Program-made: the position numbers and the translations under genes | NCBI GenBank assembly: GCA_907165065.1 | Contig: OU015550.1 | Span: 3,002,001-3,066,000, forward strand | DNA from: Caprimulgus europaeus | Lineage: Eukaryota; Chordata; Aves; Caprimulgiformes; Caprimulgidae | DNA: 64,000 nt | Direction of reading: 5' to 3' | The notes under the pieces: generated by a model | Told to the model about the DNA's origin: nothing | Seen by the model: only the letters and a program-made list of their open reading frames with translations | Databases searched by the model: none | Part shown: in pieces, positions 25,701-36,900 of the stretch | How the letters are laid out: every line of letters starts with the position of its first letter | Position numbering within the stretch: the first letter of the stretch is position 1

Positions 25701-26301
25701 CTTGATGGATTTGACCATTCTGAAGTCCTTCAGCCCAGCCATGGTTAGAAGCAGATACCCAGGACAAAGTGAAAACAAGGCAAGCACATCTGGTACTCCA
25801 GGACTCTCCCTGTGTCAGTTTCCTCTCGGTTCCTGATGCTGTTTCTTCTCTGTAGTATTTGGAAGAGGAATACTTTAATCCATGGTGTCTCCAAGTTAAT
25901 CTAGAGCGTTAATTGCCCACAACATCCTGCCACAATGTGGCTGTCCTCACATCTGCTCTTGGCTGTGTGAGGAAGCCTTTGTCTCAAAAACTAGCTCTGT
26001 GCAAAGGTTCGTTGTCTTATTTCTTTATTTTGTGTTCATACTTTTGTTCCCTACAGAGCAGCGGATTCACTCCTTCCTCAGCCTCTTCATTTCTCCTGAG
26101 GGACAGAATTCTCCAAAAGATTTCCCAAAGGGCCTTGATTCCATTCAGGAAGAGTTGCTGGAAGTTGGGCACAGGTTTGGAAGAGTAATCCACCACAACA
26201 GGCAGGTGTTTGGACCTTACTACTCAGGAATTCTCAAAAGAGTGCTTCTCCCAGATGCAGAACCAGACTCAGACTCAGACTCAGGGATGGATTCTTTCTG
26301 A
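19695..26301 (+). CDS. TCP11: TCP11, nine coding exons, 505 aa
   Basis: Joined exons: 19695-19785, 20208-20340, 20571-20691, 21738-21958, 22339-22475, 23126-23346, 23667-23851, 24303-24466, 26057-26301. All introns are GT-AG and every phase closes, giving 1518 nt (505 residues plus stop), about the size of human TCP11. Residues from about 75 to 490 form the Tcp11 family domain. Matches to human TCP11 as I remember it include KETLHKAFWDGLEEQLSASP, LLSLLLPQHNQLR, QEAEHGAL, MKMDMLNFTIQSL, YEREKFQELLDK and the near-C-terminal HHNRQVFGPYYSGILK. In mammals TCP11 is a testis protein linked to sperm motility and cAMP/PKA signalling; the avian role is unknown. The adjacent ANKS1A and SCUBE3 distinguish it from TCP11L1 and TCP11L2. 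The N-terminus is Pro/Glu-rich and the C-terminus ends in a short Asp-Ser repeat. Confidence 0.92.
20208..20340 (+). CDS. TCP11: TCP11 coding exon 2
   Basis: Acceptor TTTTTCACAG at 20207 and donor GTGTTT at 20341. Enters at phase 1 and leaves at phase 2. Encodes SINELQQITDDISKLAIAHE, the start of the conserved region. Confidence 0.88.
20571..20691 (+). CDS. TCP11: TCP11 coding exon 3
   Basis: Acceptor TTCTTTCTTAG and donor GTGAGT. Encodes SLENIVKETLHKAFWDGLEE and PPDYTRAIQLLQEIKE. This is one of the strongest matches to mammalian TCP11. Leaves at phase 0. Confidence 0.93.
20692..21737 (+). other. TCP11: TCP11 intron 3
   Basis: Intron of 1046 bp carrying a sense-strand CR1 insertion at 21112-21424. 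Its 3' end is unusual: the pyrimidine tract is replaced by five or six CTG units just before TTTGGGCAG. Confidence 0.85.
21112..21424 (+). mobile_element. CR1 LINE 3' fragment, plus orientation
   Basis: Includes GTGAGACCCTGGCCCAGGCT, AAGCTGTGGCTGCTCCTCCC, GGTTGGATGAGGCTTTGAGC and the terminal GGGATTCTGTGATTCTT. 5'-truncated as usual for CR1, with little apparent decay. Nearly identical over about 150 bp to the copy at 35436, so both belong to the same, probably relatively young, subfamily. Confidence 0.92.
21738..21958 (+). CDS. TCP11: TCP11 coding exon 4
   Basis: Acceptor TTTGGGCAG after a CTG repeat and donor GTGGGT. Encodes ALLSLLLPQHNQLRSQIEEA through LQSLTDPARLLR, leaving at phase 2. 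Contains the family-typical QEAEHGAL and LCAPVRDE segments. Confidence 0.92.
22339..22475 (+). CDS. TCP11: TCP11 coding exon 5
   Basis: Acceptor TCATTCCAG and donor GTAAGT. Encodes EIFRVLDLMKMDMLNFTIQS through EKFQELLDKLP, from phase 2 to phase 1. Confidence 0.93.
22476..23125 (+). other. TCP11: TCP11 intron 5
   Basis: Intron of 650 bp with a consensus donor GTAAGT and a long pyrimidine tract ending CCCCCTGCAG. I see no repeat or alternative exon. Confidence 0.85.
23126..23346 (+). CDS. TCP11: TCP11 coding exon 6
   Basis: Acceptor CCCTGCAG and donor GTAGGA. Encodes CLDHTREWLCKAAAEVSMSS, then a Ser/Pro-rich low-complexity linker, then RGYMNLLCWEPGQKEYPE. The linker corresponds to a poorly conserved Ser/Pro region of human TCP11. 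Leaves at phase 0. Confidence 0.88.
23667..23851 (+). CDS. TCP11: TCP11 coding exon 7
   Basis: Acceptor CTGTTCACAG and donor GTAGGT. Encodes TLFMDQARLQEVQVQVNQLT, then a hydrophobic helix IVAAVLLVTSG, then GSPEFVARLKRVTKVL. Leaves at phase 2. Confidence 0.92.
23852..24302 (+). other. TCP11: TCP11 intron 7
   Basis: Intron of 451 bp with a consensus donor GTAGGT and an acceptor ending ATGATCCAG. I see nothing else in it. Confidence 0.8.
24303..24466 (+). CDS. TCP11: TCP11 coding exon 8
   Basis: Acceptor TATGATCCAG and donor GTCAGT. Encodes YAEALEDIGDQVLQEVSRTL through IKNIADKGSAVRRLI, from phase 2 to phase 1. Confidence 0.9.
24467..26056 (+). other. TCP11: TCP11 intron 8
   Basis: The largest TCP11 intron (1590 bp). 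No repeat or additional exon recognised. The acceptor tract is TTTTGTTCCCTACAG. Confidence 0.8.
26057..26301 (+). CDS. TCP11: TCP11 last coding exon
   Basis: Encodes EQRIHSFLSLFISPEGQ through VIHHNRQVFGPYYSGILKRV and ends in a DSDSDSGMDSF tail before TGA at 26299. The HHN-QVFGPYY segment is highly conserved in the family. The Asp-Ser tail looks like a local repeat expansion. Confidence 0.94.
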
Positions 26302-26470
26302 TCATCTTCTCCACGTACTGGGCAGGGGTGGAATCCATTCTCCAACCATTTCTCAAATCATGCTTCAGCTTGTAAAAACCAACCAGACAACTCCGCCGGG
26401 GCCAGCACTGCTACTGGGAAGTGACTCTTGGCATCTCAGTATCTGAATAAACCTCTCCATTACAAAAGGT
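26302..26470 (+). terminator. TCP11: TCP11 3'UTR and poly(A) signal
   Basis: A short 3'UTR of about 150 nt. AATAAA lies at 26446-26451 and is followed by a GT/T-rich downstream element (GGTTGTGGCTTTTTT), a standard cleavage and polyadenylation arrangement. Confidence 0.8.
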
Positions 26471-27610
26471 TGTGGCTTTTTTCCCAAAAAACCCTGATTT
26501 AGTAGGGAAGGCAATGGGATGTGGAGCTCATAAAACTGCAGTGCAGCTTAAGCTTTTCTCTTTTTTTTTAATTGGAGGTGTTAATTCTGCCATGAGCCTG
26601 TAACCTACTTTGCTGAAACATTAGTCACAGCTTAGGGACGCTGCTTGCATTTGATAAAGCCACATGGTATTTAAGATTATTAAAACTGCTCAATAGATTT
26701 CAATGTTAAAACCTGACTTACTGAATTATTAGAAATAGAACATATGGTATAAATTTAGCAATCCCTGGTGTATTTAGTATTTTACATCAGCCAGATTTTT
26801 TACTTGACATGAAAATCTTGAACTCTAACCTGTATTTAAATGTCTGGATCTCTTGCTCTAATTTTACATAATGAAAATGTCCTTCTTGGCAAGCCAAAAA
26901 TCTTTGCTGGGTAAATACTATATTCAAGGGCTGCCCAACCGGTTAGAGTTGCCAGATCAATCAGTTGCTGCCATGCTGCAGAAAAGTGATTTTTAGTGTT
27001 TATCAGAGTAAATGAGGGTCCTGGCAGTCCCCAGTGGACAGTCCTTGGGGACAGACATTAGTGGGGCTGAAAATGAGCTTCTCTCACCATCCTGTGGAGA
27101 ACACACACAGAGCAGTTGGAGACAGTTGTGCTGTAAGTAGGTCTGTCTTTAACAGAACACACAGATGCGTTTTTAAGTGTAAATTATTGTCTCAAAATAA
27201 TAATATTCAACATTTGGGGTCTTTATGACTAATTGCAAAGAGCAGCTTCGACCAAAGGGACTAGTGAGCAGCCAGCACTCTCCCCCCTACACGCCACACA
27301 CCTCAGGACAGCACTAACCTGTGTTCCACTGCACTCCAGCAGGATTGCTCCCACTTTATCCATGTCTGGTGCTCTGCTTCCACAACCTCAGCACATCATC
27401 TCTGCCCAAGGCTCTGACATCTTCTCCTTCCTTGGATGTACAAGGCAGAGGAGTGCAGGTACAGTGCTTGGCTGAGCTAATTCCACACCACGTAGCTGCC
27501 CGCCCTCACCCCTTTCTTCTCTTACCTCCACAGGTCAGGTCTGCTAGCTGAGGATGAGAACATCATTGCTTTAACACAGACAAGCAGGAGACTGAGGTGA
27601 CAGTGACAAC
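26471..27610. other. Gap between tail-to-tail TCP11 and ANKS1A
   Basis: About 1.1 kb between the TCP11 poly(A) site and the likely distal ANKS1A poly(A) site. AT-rich in its first half; I see no gene or repeat family. If the ANKS1A poly(A) site were further left, the two transcripts would overlap here. Confidence 0.55.
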
Positions 27611-27634
27611 AGGGCAGATCTGTGACTAAGTTTG

Positions 27635-27640
27635 TTTATT
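27635..27640 (-). terminator. ANKS1A: Candidate distal ANKS1A poly(A) signal
   Basis: AATAAA on the minus strand about 6.2 kb after the stop codon. I saw no other canonical hexamer between it and the stop. Confidence 0.5.
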
Positions 27641-30600
27641 AATTCAGTCTGTTCTAAGTTGTACAATTATGAAAACAACAAAACGACTGCTGGAAGCCCA
27701 GGAATATTTACAATCTCGCCTTGTTGTAGTGAGGTCAGTCTATGTTTGTTGCACAGATTGGTTATGTTTGGTACCACAAGATGTTTAAAATTCAGACAAA
27801 TTTGAACAGATTAACAATTTGTATATACAGGAAATAAAAGGAAATTCAAGTATCAAAATACAGACAGATTAAATAACATTTGTATTACAAATCAGTCCCA
27901 CTGCCATACATCACAATTAGCAAAAATGTCTACATTGCAAACTGGTCTCTGCCCTGTTAGGGAATCTCAGGTTATTCTTCCATGGGTAAGAAAAATGAGC
28001 TAGATTGACTCTGCAAGAGCAGCACAGTTACTTTCTTTTGAAAAAAAAAAGAAAAAAAAGAAAAAGAAATAAAAAATGCATTAAGTAATGCCAATGTGAG
28101 ACCTTTTGCAACAAGACAGTGTTGCAAAACACCATGCTTGCTCTAAAATGTAGATCTGACTGCATGGAAATGATGTGAGCAGAAGCAAGCCAGGGGAAAT
28201 TCTGCTGCTGGAAACGTCTGAAGTGGGGCAGGAAGAGCAATAAAGCACTTGACTCCACTTCAGCTGTGCACAGAACTGGACGTGCTCGCAGGGACTATTT
28301 GGCATCTGGGCTGTGTCTCAGCAGCCTGGTGAAGGTACAAACTTTTCACTACAGCCTGGAAGACACCTTGTCTTCTCCCCAGGAGGGGGACAGGCATGTA
28401 CCCTGCAAAAGTTGCATGATTTCTTCAAATAAAGAACAGTCTCAAGGCAAGTTCAAAGACAGCTAAGATTAGTGCTTTTTTTTTTTTTGCTTTTTTTTTT
28501 TTGTAAATACAAAATGAAAAAGGAAAAAGCAGCTTCAATTTGGAAAAAAACAAAAAAAACCAAACCAAAAATCATCCCCTCCTGTATAAAAAAAGACAAC
28601 GCTGTGTCTTAGTTCACCTGGCTTGAGGTCTCAGCCTGAGCTCATGCCACACACCAACCAAAGTCTGGAAAAGAGAAGAAAAAAGGGGAACAAGGCCCAA
28701 GGCAGTGCCACCTTTTCCCAGGCAGGCAATACAGCAGATGCATTTTGATTCAAAGTCATGTTCAGCACCAAAAAATTTAGGGCACTTTCCTCCAGATACC
28801 ACAAAACCCTGTTGGGAGGAAGAGCCAGAACACTGTGCAATAGCTGGGTTAACGGATTACCAGGGGGGTCAGGGACTGGCATGGTCCAGGATCAGTCTCC
28901 AGCACCCAAGAACCTTGAGAAAACCCATCAAAATAAAAGGGGAGATGTACTACCAAAACAATTTGTCTATGAAGTGAGAAAGAGAGTATCTGGCTAAAGA
29001 ACTGTTGGATCACTAAAGACAACCTGCAGGACTGGGGAAGGACCACCAGGGTCACCAAGCCCGATCCCCTGAAGATTGGAGTCTTCATCACCACGTCACC
29101 TCCAAGCCAACCTTCAAAAAGTTAATGCATCAAGAAAAAAAAAAGAGAAAAAGACAAAAAGAAAGGTGTCCCTCCTCCCAAGCAGAGGTTCAATTTGCAA
29201 TCTCTCCAAAATACTTGTTGCCAACACACCAAATATTTACACTTACACCAGTATGAATTGCAACATATGCATAACAAGGAATGTTAAGTTTCCTAAATTC
29301 ATCAACTTAAAAAAACCCCAAAAAAATCAATCTTCACTTCCCCCTCCTAATCATTTACAGGTCTATGCCCTTGGGATTACGGTTCACTTCTCTCTCAGCC
29401 TTACTGACTCGAGAGACTACATGAAATCCTGACATACAGCAGCAACTGGAGTTAAAAGAGAAATTATTTGGGCATATCTTGGTAGGAAAGCAGCAGGGTA
29501 CCACATCCCCAACCATCACAGTGCCTGTCGAGATGCTAACCAGCGTGCTGCGCTCTGTTTTTGTGTCTGAAGAATTAAAATCACAACTGTTGTAACATCT
29601 CTCCCTCGAGGGGAACAGTACTGTGAAAAAAAAACATCAGTCACAGCCAAAACTACTCTTAAATACTCTGGTCATTTGAAAGAAAAGTAAGCACACAGCA
29701 CCTTCGAGATGGTGGCATTTGGGGATATCAGACTCTGACGGGGGCCAAGCCATCCTCAGGCTGATGGGATTTATCCTCAGGTAGGGACAGTTTGGAGTGG
29801 AATGCCCAAAATTTAACTCCTTATTTGTTCATCTTCCAAAAATCGTTGCACTAATTAAATAATGAGCTAGTATCAAAAAAAAAAGTGCTAGATCACAATT
29901 GAATATACTTAAAAAAAACCCCAACCAACCCCAAAACCAAAACAACCCCCAACCCTCCAGGGCATTGAACAAGAAGACAGGTGCACAAGAGGCTGGAGAA
30001 GGGGGGAGTCTCCAGGAATTCAGTGCGTCAATGGGAAGAAATTGTGTCCTTGCCATAGAAATGTCAAGTATTGCAATGCAACAGTCCTCTGTAGGGGAAG
30101 CAAGCTTTGTACCATCGGTAACACTTGGCCACAACCACTTCTGGGGTGAAAGATCCTTTGCAGCCTCTTTTTTTTTTAATTAATTTCCTTATTTCCATTT
30201 GCTAGAAAAGCACGGAGTAGCTTTGAAATCAAAGGATGGAGACTTACCCTGCAAGACTTCTCACGCTGGAGGAAGTTATTTCCAAGAGTTTCACGTTTTC
30301 TACTGTTCACCCAGAATTGAAGCAAATTTAAGTACCGTTAGAGATGCACACACCACTCCCACTGCTAAGACTTTCTATTGTACTCCTTGCCAGACTGCGT
30401 GGATTCTCAGTAAATAAGGATAAATATATATATTTTTTTTTTCCCCCCTCACCAAAAAACTGCAGTGCTACATTGAACTGAGTTGGATTTGCTCTGTATC
30501 ATTTCACACTTTAAGAAAAAAAAAGAAAACTGGTTGAAAGACGTTTGTCTCAAAACTAGAAAAGGTGACATCGCTCTCAGCCTTGGAAGTCTCAACTTTT

Positions 30601-32254
30601 CCTTGCTAGGAACGGAGCGAGCCGCTCTCCTCAGCTGGTGGCTGGGATCCCTTTCCCCCCTCTGCTTTGGGAGCCCTCACTGAGTGCCCACTCCGAGGCA
30701 GACACCAGGGTCAGATGGAGATGATCTTCGTGTCAGCAGGTCACTGCTTCTTAGGTCTCTGCCCCGTTACTACATTTCCGTGGTAGGAGACAGCTGCCTG
30801 CAGATCAGCTTTTCAGAGGCAAACAGAAAGGAAGACAATGGAATGAATGATTGCCGAGTCACACAAAAACCCGTGCTGGGAAAGACGAGGCGCACGGCCA
30901 GGAGGTGAGACACAACCGTGAGGGTTATGGACGCACAGCAGAAGCTCTGTAGTTTAGTCAGGGTGGCTCATGATGCCAGCTGGGTTTGGACAGTCACCCT
31001 GAGGAAGGCACATGCTCTAGTGACCTGGTTTGAGGAGGTGCTGAGGAACCCGTCCGTCCCAGCTGAAAGCAGGAGGAGATGCAAGAGCTCAGACATCCTC
31101 AGCTCGGGCACACACGTGGGCAGCTGCATGGTAAGTGCTTACACACAGCAACTGCACTACCACCGCTATCACAATGCAGTTTCTCTTTGAAGGATATAAA
31201 AACCCTCAGGGCACTCTTAGAGCTTGGGAAGATGCTGAGCAAACCCAAACCCAACCTCTCAGAGCACCTCAGACACGGCAATATTCTGCTCTCCACAACG
31301 CTTCGGCTGGCAGGACAGCGCTGCAGCGCTTCCGACAACCGCGGTGCAACCTCTGCTCCGGGGCTCTTCAGGCAGAGGAGCTCTGTGCTAGGGGTCTCCA
31401 TGGCATATGAAATAACATACTAGACTGAGCTTTCTTTTTTTGCTTCAAGACAATCTTCTGAGTCCTCTCACTTGGGTTCTTACTAGCCTGGCCATTATTT
31501 TGAAGTCAGTTTGCTGCTCAATGCTGTTAAGCCACAAAAGACTTAGGAGATCAAATTCATTCCTGAGAAAGAGCTAAATAAAGATTTTGAAACATCAGAT
31601 TTCACCACAAGTCTGGGGAAAGAGAAGCTTTGAGACAACAACTCTAAAGCCCCAGCAGAACTCAGACAAGCTCGCTCTAGCCCCTAAATACCAGGTGTAT
31701 AAATAACCCAGGGCTGCTGTTCTGACTGCTCCCCGCTGATGCCAACTGGTGATCCTGAAGGGAGATTTGGGGTAAATTCTGAAAGCTATTTTGGAAACGG
31801 AGCTTTACTGGAGACACAAGCACACTCTCCTCCTCATTTATGTCCAAGGTGTCCACCAGACACCTCACACAGAGGCAGCTGCCGTCCACCTTTCCCCACA
31901 GCTCTCTGACACAGACCCACCATCCCCATCTCTCCACAACTGGGCTGCGAGGGGAGGTTGCCAAGGTACAAAACCCACGGTAGTGAGTTCAGACACTCAC
32001 ATCAGCGAGCTCTGCACAGTCCCACAGCCCCTCTCCTGCTGCCCCATCTGCTCAGCTCTCTCCCTGGGAAAGGTGCGACAGCCGCTGCCTGTGAGGAGCT
32101 GGTCTGGGTCCAAGTCCTTTGCGAGGAGGCAGTGGAACTGCCTCTGGCAGGAGAGGGGGTTTGCTGCCACGGTGTGGAAGTTGCAGCACCTTCACTAAAG
32201 GGTCTTAAAACTGCTCAGTGAATGGAGTGAGTCCCTCATCCTGGTAAGTGTGTC

Positions 32255-32335
32255 CTCGTCCTGCACACGGGGAAACTGAGGTAAAGAGAGGTGGAGTTGC
32301 TTGGACGCACTGCAAGTCAGAGAGAAGCGGTCCTG
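32255..32335 (+). mobile_element. MIR-like remnant
   Basis: Contains GGGGAAACTGAGGTAAAGAG followed by AGGTGGAGTTGCTTG, in the order of the MIR core (GAAACTGAGGCACAGAGAGGTTAAGTAACTTGC). Old and diverged; it lies in the proposed ANKS1A 3'UTR. Confidence 0.4.
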
Positions 32336-33817
32336 GGGCAGGAGTCCTGCCCCCCAGCACTGTTATTCATCAGATCATCCTCCTCCTCCTCAGTTTCATC
32401 TCAGTGAGGTTTGCAAATGCAAGTGAAGGAACCAGGGGTAGGACCTCAGACGAGGTCATGAACCACTGTATGGCATTCCCAGACCTGTCCCAGCTCTGCT
32501 CCAACCTGTGCCAAGTGCCCTGCGGTCTCATGCAAACAATTCCCAGTCATAGTCTGGAATTAAAAGCTGCTTCTACTGAGATACACAGAAATGGGGATGT
32601 TTTCCCAGAGGAAAAACACGTGCACCTGAGAAACAGCCAGAAAAGGCAGAGGTGCCCACGGACACAGGGCCACCTCTAAGTGAAATCCTCCCTCTAGAGG
32701 ACAGAAGGTGACAGATGTTTCAAGATCCCTATAGCCCTCATTGTGCAATGGTCTGTGGACTAAAAACAAGCTTTGGGATCGGCAGCAGACTGATTTCAAT
32801 CACATCTCTCCCTTCAGCAAAAAAAGAAAAATTACAACTGCTGGAAGCCTGCTGAACGCAGCAGAGCTCCATCTGCTTTACCAGACCTCCAACAGGACAG
32901 CGCAGTATCCAGCCCCTCTCCAACACCTTTCCTTCCCAACACGGGGCTAAAAACATGTGCCTTTAAAGCTGAACCTCTCTGCCAAGTGAGGACTACGCCC
33001 AGAGCTCACGAGAAGTTTGGTGAGTGGAAACACAAGGACTACAGGGGGAAAAAACCCAATCCTACAAGGGACTGAAATGCAACCAAAACCTCATCTCATC
33101 TCCGAGAGGGGACAGAGCTCATGGTGGGAATGGTCCCACCCAGCCCAAAGCAGTGCTCCCATCAGAGCAGGTGTTTCTGCTCCAGGCTTTGAGGGGAGAG
33201 ATGGTGGGCAAGGATCCCCGTGAGGAAATGTAGTGAACAGTGTTATTTGCAGCCAGCATCACAGTGGTTAGTGTCGATTCGAATGGCAGGGAAGAGGGGT
33301 GAGTTCACTGGAACAGTACGCAGCCGTGGCTCAGTCGGGAAGAGGAGGATCTAGGAGGAGGGAGTGTGTGCACCGCAGAGACAAGAGGTCTCCATCAGTC
33401 CAAGAAAGTAAAATAGAAAAAAACCCAAAAACAAACAAAAAAAAGGCCTGGGGAGTGTCACATTGCCCCAGGGATTCACAGTGCCAGAGCGAGGGGAAAA
33501 AGATGTGAGAACAGCAGGCGGCTTCCTGGATCCACATCTCCGAGTCCCCCAGCCTGCCCCCCTCTGCACTCCCGCCTCACGGGTGTCTAACAGCGCGGTA
33601 CCCTTCTTTCCGAGTCAGGAGAATTCACAGTGTTCAGCAGTGATCAGGTACAAAAGCCACTTTAAGTCTACAGTCTCCCAAGTGCTGCTGCCTCTGCCGT
33701 AGCGCCTAGGCGGGGCTCAGCGCGAGCAGCTGGAGGAAGAGGGGGTTTAGAACAGCAGAGAGATCAGATCGCAAAGGCACGGTTAGACTGGGCGGGCGGA
33801 CACGGGGCGTGTTTGCT

Positions 33818-33937
33818 TTAGAAGATAGTGGTCTCATACTTAGTGCTGAGGGTCCGCTTGGAGTCCTGTTTGGGGTCCACGACCCAGGAGACGCTGGCAT
33901 GAGACTGGGAGTCTTGGTCCGCTTCAGGGGTCTCCAG
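33818..33937 (-). CDS. ANKS1A: ANKS1A last coding exon
   Basis: Acceptor CTAG at the 33938 side, in a rather purine-rich context. Encodes [20 protein letters not shown], then [19 protein letters not shown] and TAA. The KYETTIF end is shared by ANKS1A and ANKS1B and resembles a C-terminal PDZ-ligand-like tail. Confidence 0.94.
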   Translation of the reverse strand: METPEADQDSQSHASVSWVVDPKQDSKRTLSTKYETTIF

Positions 33938-36900
33938 CTAGAAAATAAAGAGAGAAAAGGACATGTGAGGTCACTCGTGCTTCTGGGACAGAACGAGCCG
34001 GGATTGAAAGCACAGAGAGGCTGCTGCTCTGCCTAAGGCCCGTCCCAAAAACATGTGTGGGGAAGCAGCTCTCACTAGGGAGGGCATCTGAGTCCTTCAC
34101 AGCTCAAACATGTCTAAGCCACGTCAGCCTCAACCCAGCACCCTGAGATGACTTCTTGAGTTAGGCCTGCGAGGCCCTGTTACTGTGACAACTTCACTTC
34201 ATCTCACAAACAAGCATGGAAAAATCAGCGCTATAAAGATGGCACTATTAAAAAAACAAAACAAAAAACAAACGAGGCAGAAGGAGGGAGAGGGAGACAG
34301 CTCTTGGCAAGTGAGCTTCCACGTGATTTACTCTCCTGACCAAGCAAGGCTCTTTCATCTTGTCCTCCTAAATCAGGATCCTACAGGAAGGTTAACAACA
34401 CCAGAAAGAGCAACGCAGTTAGTAGAGAGCTGCCACTCTCCATCAGCGGGGGCGGGCACGAGATGTTTGTCCTTGGGTTTCATCTGAGCCCCATGACACA
34501 GCCCTGGAAGGGGTGGGGAGGGAAGAGAGCAGCGAGGCAGGACACGGGATCACAGCGGGGGACGCAGGAAGCGGGTGGCAGCGGGGGCAGCCTGGGTCAG
34601 TTTGTAATGGAAGATGGCAGGAAGAAGGGTAAAGACCTTGGCTCCGGGACTAACAGACTGCAGCGGCAGGTAGGAGGGGCGGTGTGTTGTACAGGTGTGA
34701 CAGTAACAACAGCGAGTGTCGGGAGGGAGCGGCACCTGAGCGGGGGGAGCAAGCAGAACACAGACAAAAGGAGACATTAAAGGAAGGCAATGGCTTGTGC
34801 AGCAGTCCCTGCTCCTCAGCAGCTCCACTCTTGGCTGGTTTTGGCTACAGGGGCACTCCTGTGGTGCAAACCACAGGTTACCTAGTGGTGGTACTACAGC
34901 TCTGCAGGGTTTGCACGTGGAAGCTGTGCTGGACACAGCAGGGCACTTACCCCCCATCCCACCTGGGCTATTTCCACCTCTGCTCACCCTCACCCTACCA
35001 GGAGAAGCCCTAACAGTGCAGCAGGGCTGCCAGCAGAGCCACGGACACTGCAATATCAGCAGTACCTGAAACTACAGGTACCACGTTGGCACCTGGGTTC
35101 TCTCCATCACAAAGCAGGAGGTTTGAGCGTGTGGTGCCCAAGAGAAAGCCCAGCTCAGCCCATGCAGATGGCGCCCAGCACCCGGCCGAGCCGCGCGTAC
35201 GTACTGCGGATCTCCTCAGGCCGGCTCGCGGCTTAGGCACCGGTTTGGAGGATTTTGTTTCAATCGTTTCTGCTGCTGCAGCACCCAGAGGCTTCGCTCG
35301 CTGGGCTTGGAGAGCCAGTTGGTAAGCGACTTCGAACGCCTGCCCCAGCGTGAGGATGATCTCGTACGTCAGGTTCTTTGGAGAGACCACAGACAACACC
35401 GAGCCGTTAGGTCCGTGCGAGCAGAGTCCCTGCAGCTCTGTGAGGGTGGTGAGACCCTGGCCCAGGCTGCCCAGAGAAGCTGTGGCTGCTCCTCCCTGGA
35501 AGTGTTCTCAGCCAGGTTGGATGAGGCTTTGAGCAACCTGGTCTAGTGGAAGGTGTCCCTGCTGCTGGCAGGGGGGGTGGGAACTGGAGGAGCTTGAAGG
35601 TCCCTCTCAACCCAAACCAGTCTGGGGTTCTGTGACACACAGACCTCGGCAGAGCCTGTCACCTTTCCATTAACAGGTCACATCCTGCCCTATCCCTGGC
35701 AAAGCCGCCGAGCTCCTGCCCTGCAGGGGAGCTGGCACCAAGCTGCCTCCACACTCACACAGCCCTGGCTGGTGGGACCACCTGGAGCCCACTACAGCCC
35801 CGGAAGCATCGCAGTTTAGCAGCATTGTACATTGGAAAGAGAAAAAGCCCAAACGTCTCGTACAGCTGAACCTGCCCAAGAATAAAAGCAAGTTATGCTG
35901 CCACAGCCTCGGTGAGTTAAAAGGCTGGGAAATGAGCCTACTGCACTCGACAGAACTGAGAGTGCACAAGGGTTGTGTTCACAGTACATTCCCCAGGAGG
36001 GAAAAACTCCTGCCTTGCTTTATTCAGCACTGGAGACTGAAGTAACAAAGCCAGACAAGTATTCTCTTTGCCAACAGAGCTCCAAAGTAAAAACATTTTG
36101 AGCCAGAGGTCCAAAAGGAATATTTTAGGACAGAAACAGGTGAAAGCCCTAGACCAGACCAGACCAGATCCTGTTCTGTGACTCACCAATAAAGCTGATG
36201 AGTGATGAAATCAGCAACTGCAAAGGCCTGCAGTGTGCTGAGAGAGGAGATGTGATAACCCACTCACCACATCCACGGTGCTGAAGACGTGGCAGTAGTG
36301 GTGGCTGGTCTGCAGGTCCTTGGTGATGTAGGCAAACGTGCAGAGATCCTCTGGGTCCTGAGCAGCGCAGGAGATGTTCCGGATCTCGTGCTCAGCGATG
36401 ACATTCTGCCAGAGAGCCAACCACAAGCACCCGTCACCCTTCTGGGGATGGCAAATACACCCGGCAAATGGTGGTCACAGCAAGCAGGCACTGGGAGCTG
36501 GGAGCAAAACAGGTACTGGCAGGGAGGGGGGGCTCCCAGTCAGATCAGTCCCAGCTCCCTCCCATGGCAGGAATAAATGGCAACATGGTCCATGAGCAGC
36601 CAGTCTGCCAAGCCTTGGCTTTCAGATAACCGTCACCACCTTGGTGCTCTTCTGGGCTCCCCCAGATCAGCTGTGGCTTCTGGAGCCACTAGATATGACC
36701 TGCAGCCCCCCAGGCAGGTGGGACTGCAGGTCTTGTCCCTCCAGACACCAGCTGAAGCTCACCTTGTTAGAGGCATCAATGAACTTCACTCCTTTGTACG
36801 TGATGGACAGTATTATGGTTGGGATCTTCTTCATATGCTCTGTGGATTTCTTCAGATATTAAAACATTTAAGTGACTCGTTGTGAATAAACACTCCCTTC

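Larger units (their letters stand above)
27611..33817 (-). other. ANKS1A: ANKS1A 3'UTR
   Basis: Follows the ANKS1A stop codon at 33818-33820. On the minus strand the only canonical AATAAA I see is at 27635-27640, giving a 3'UTR of about 6.2 kb; an ATTAAA at 30175-30180 would give a shorter form of about 3.6 kb. The region is AT-rich, lacks CR1 copies unlike the neighbouring introns, and has no paired splice sites, which fits a long 3'UTR. A-rich runs in sense direction (28475-28502) could cause internal priming in cDNA libraries. The extent is inferred. Confidence 0.55.
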
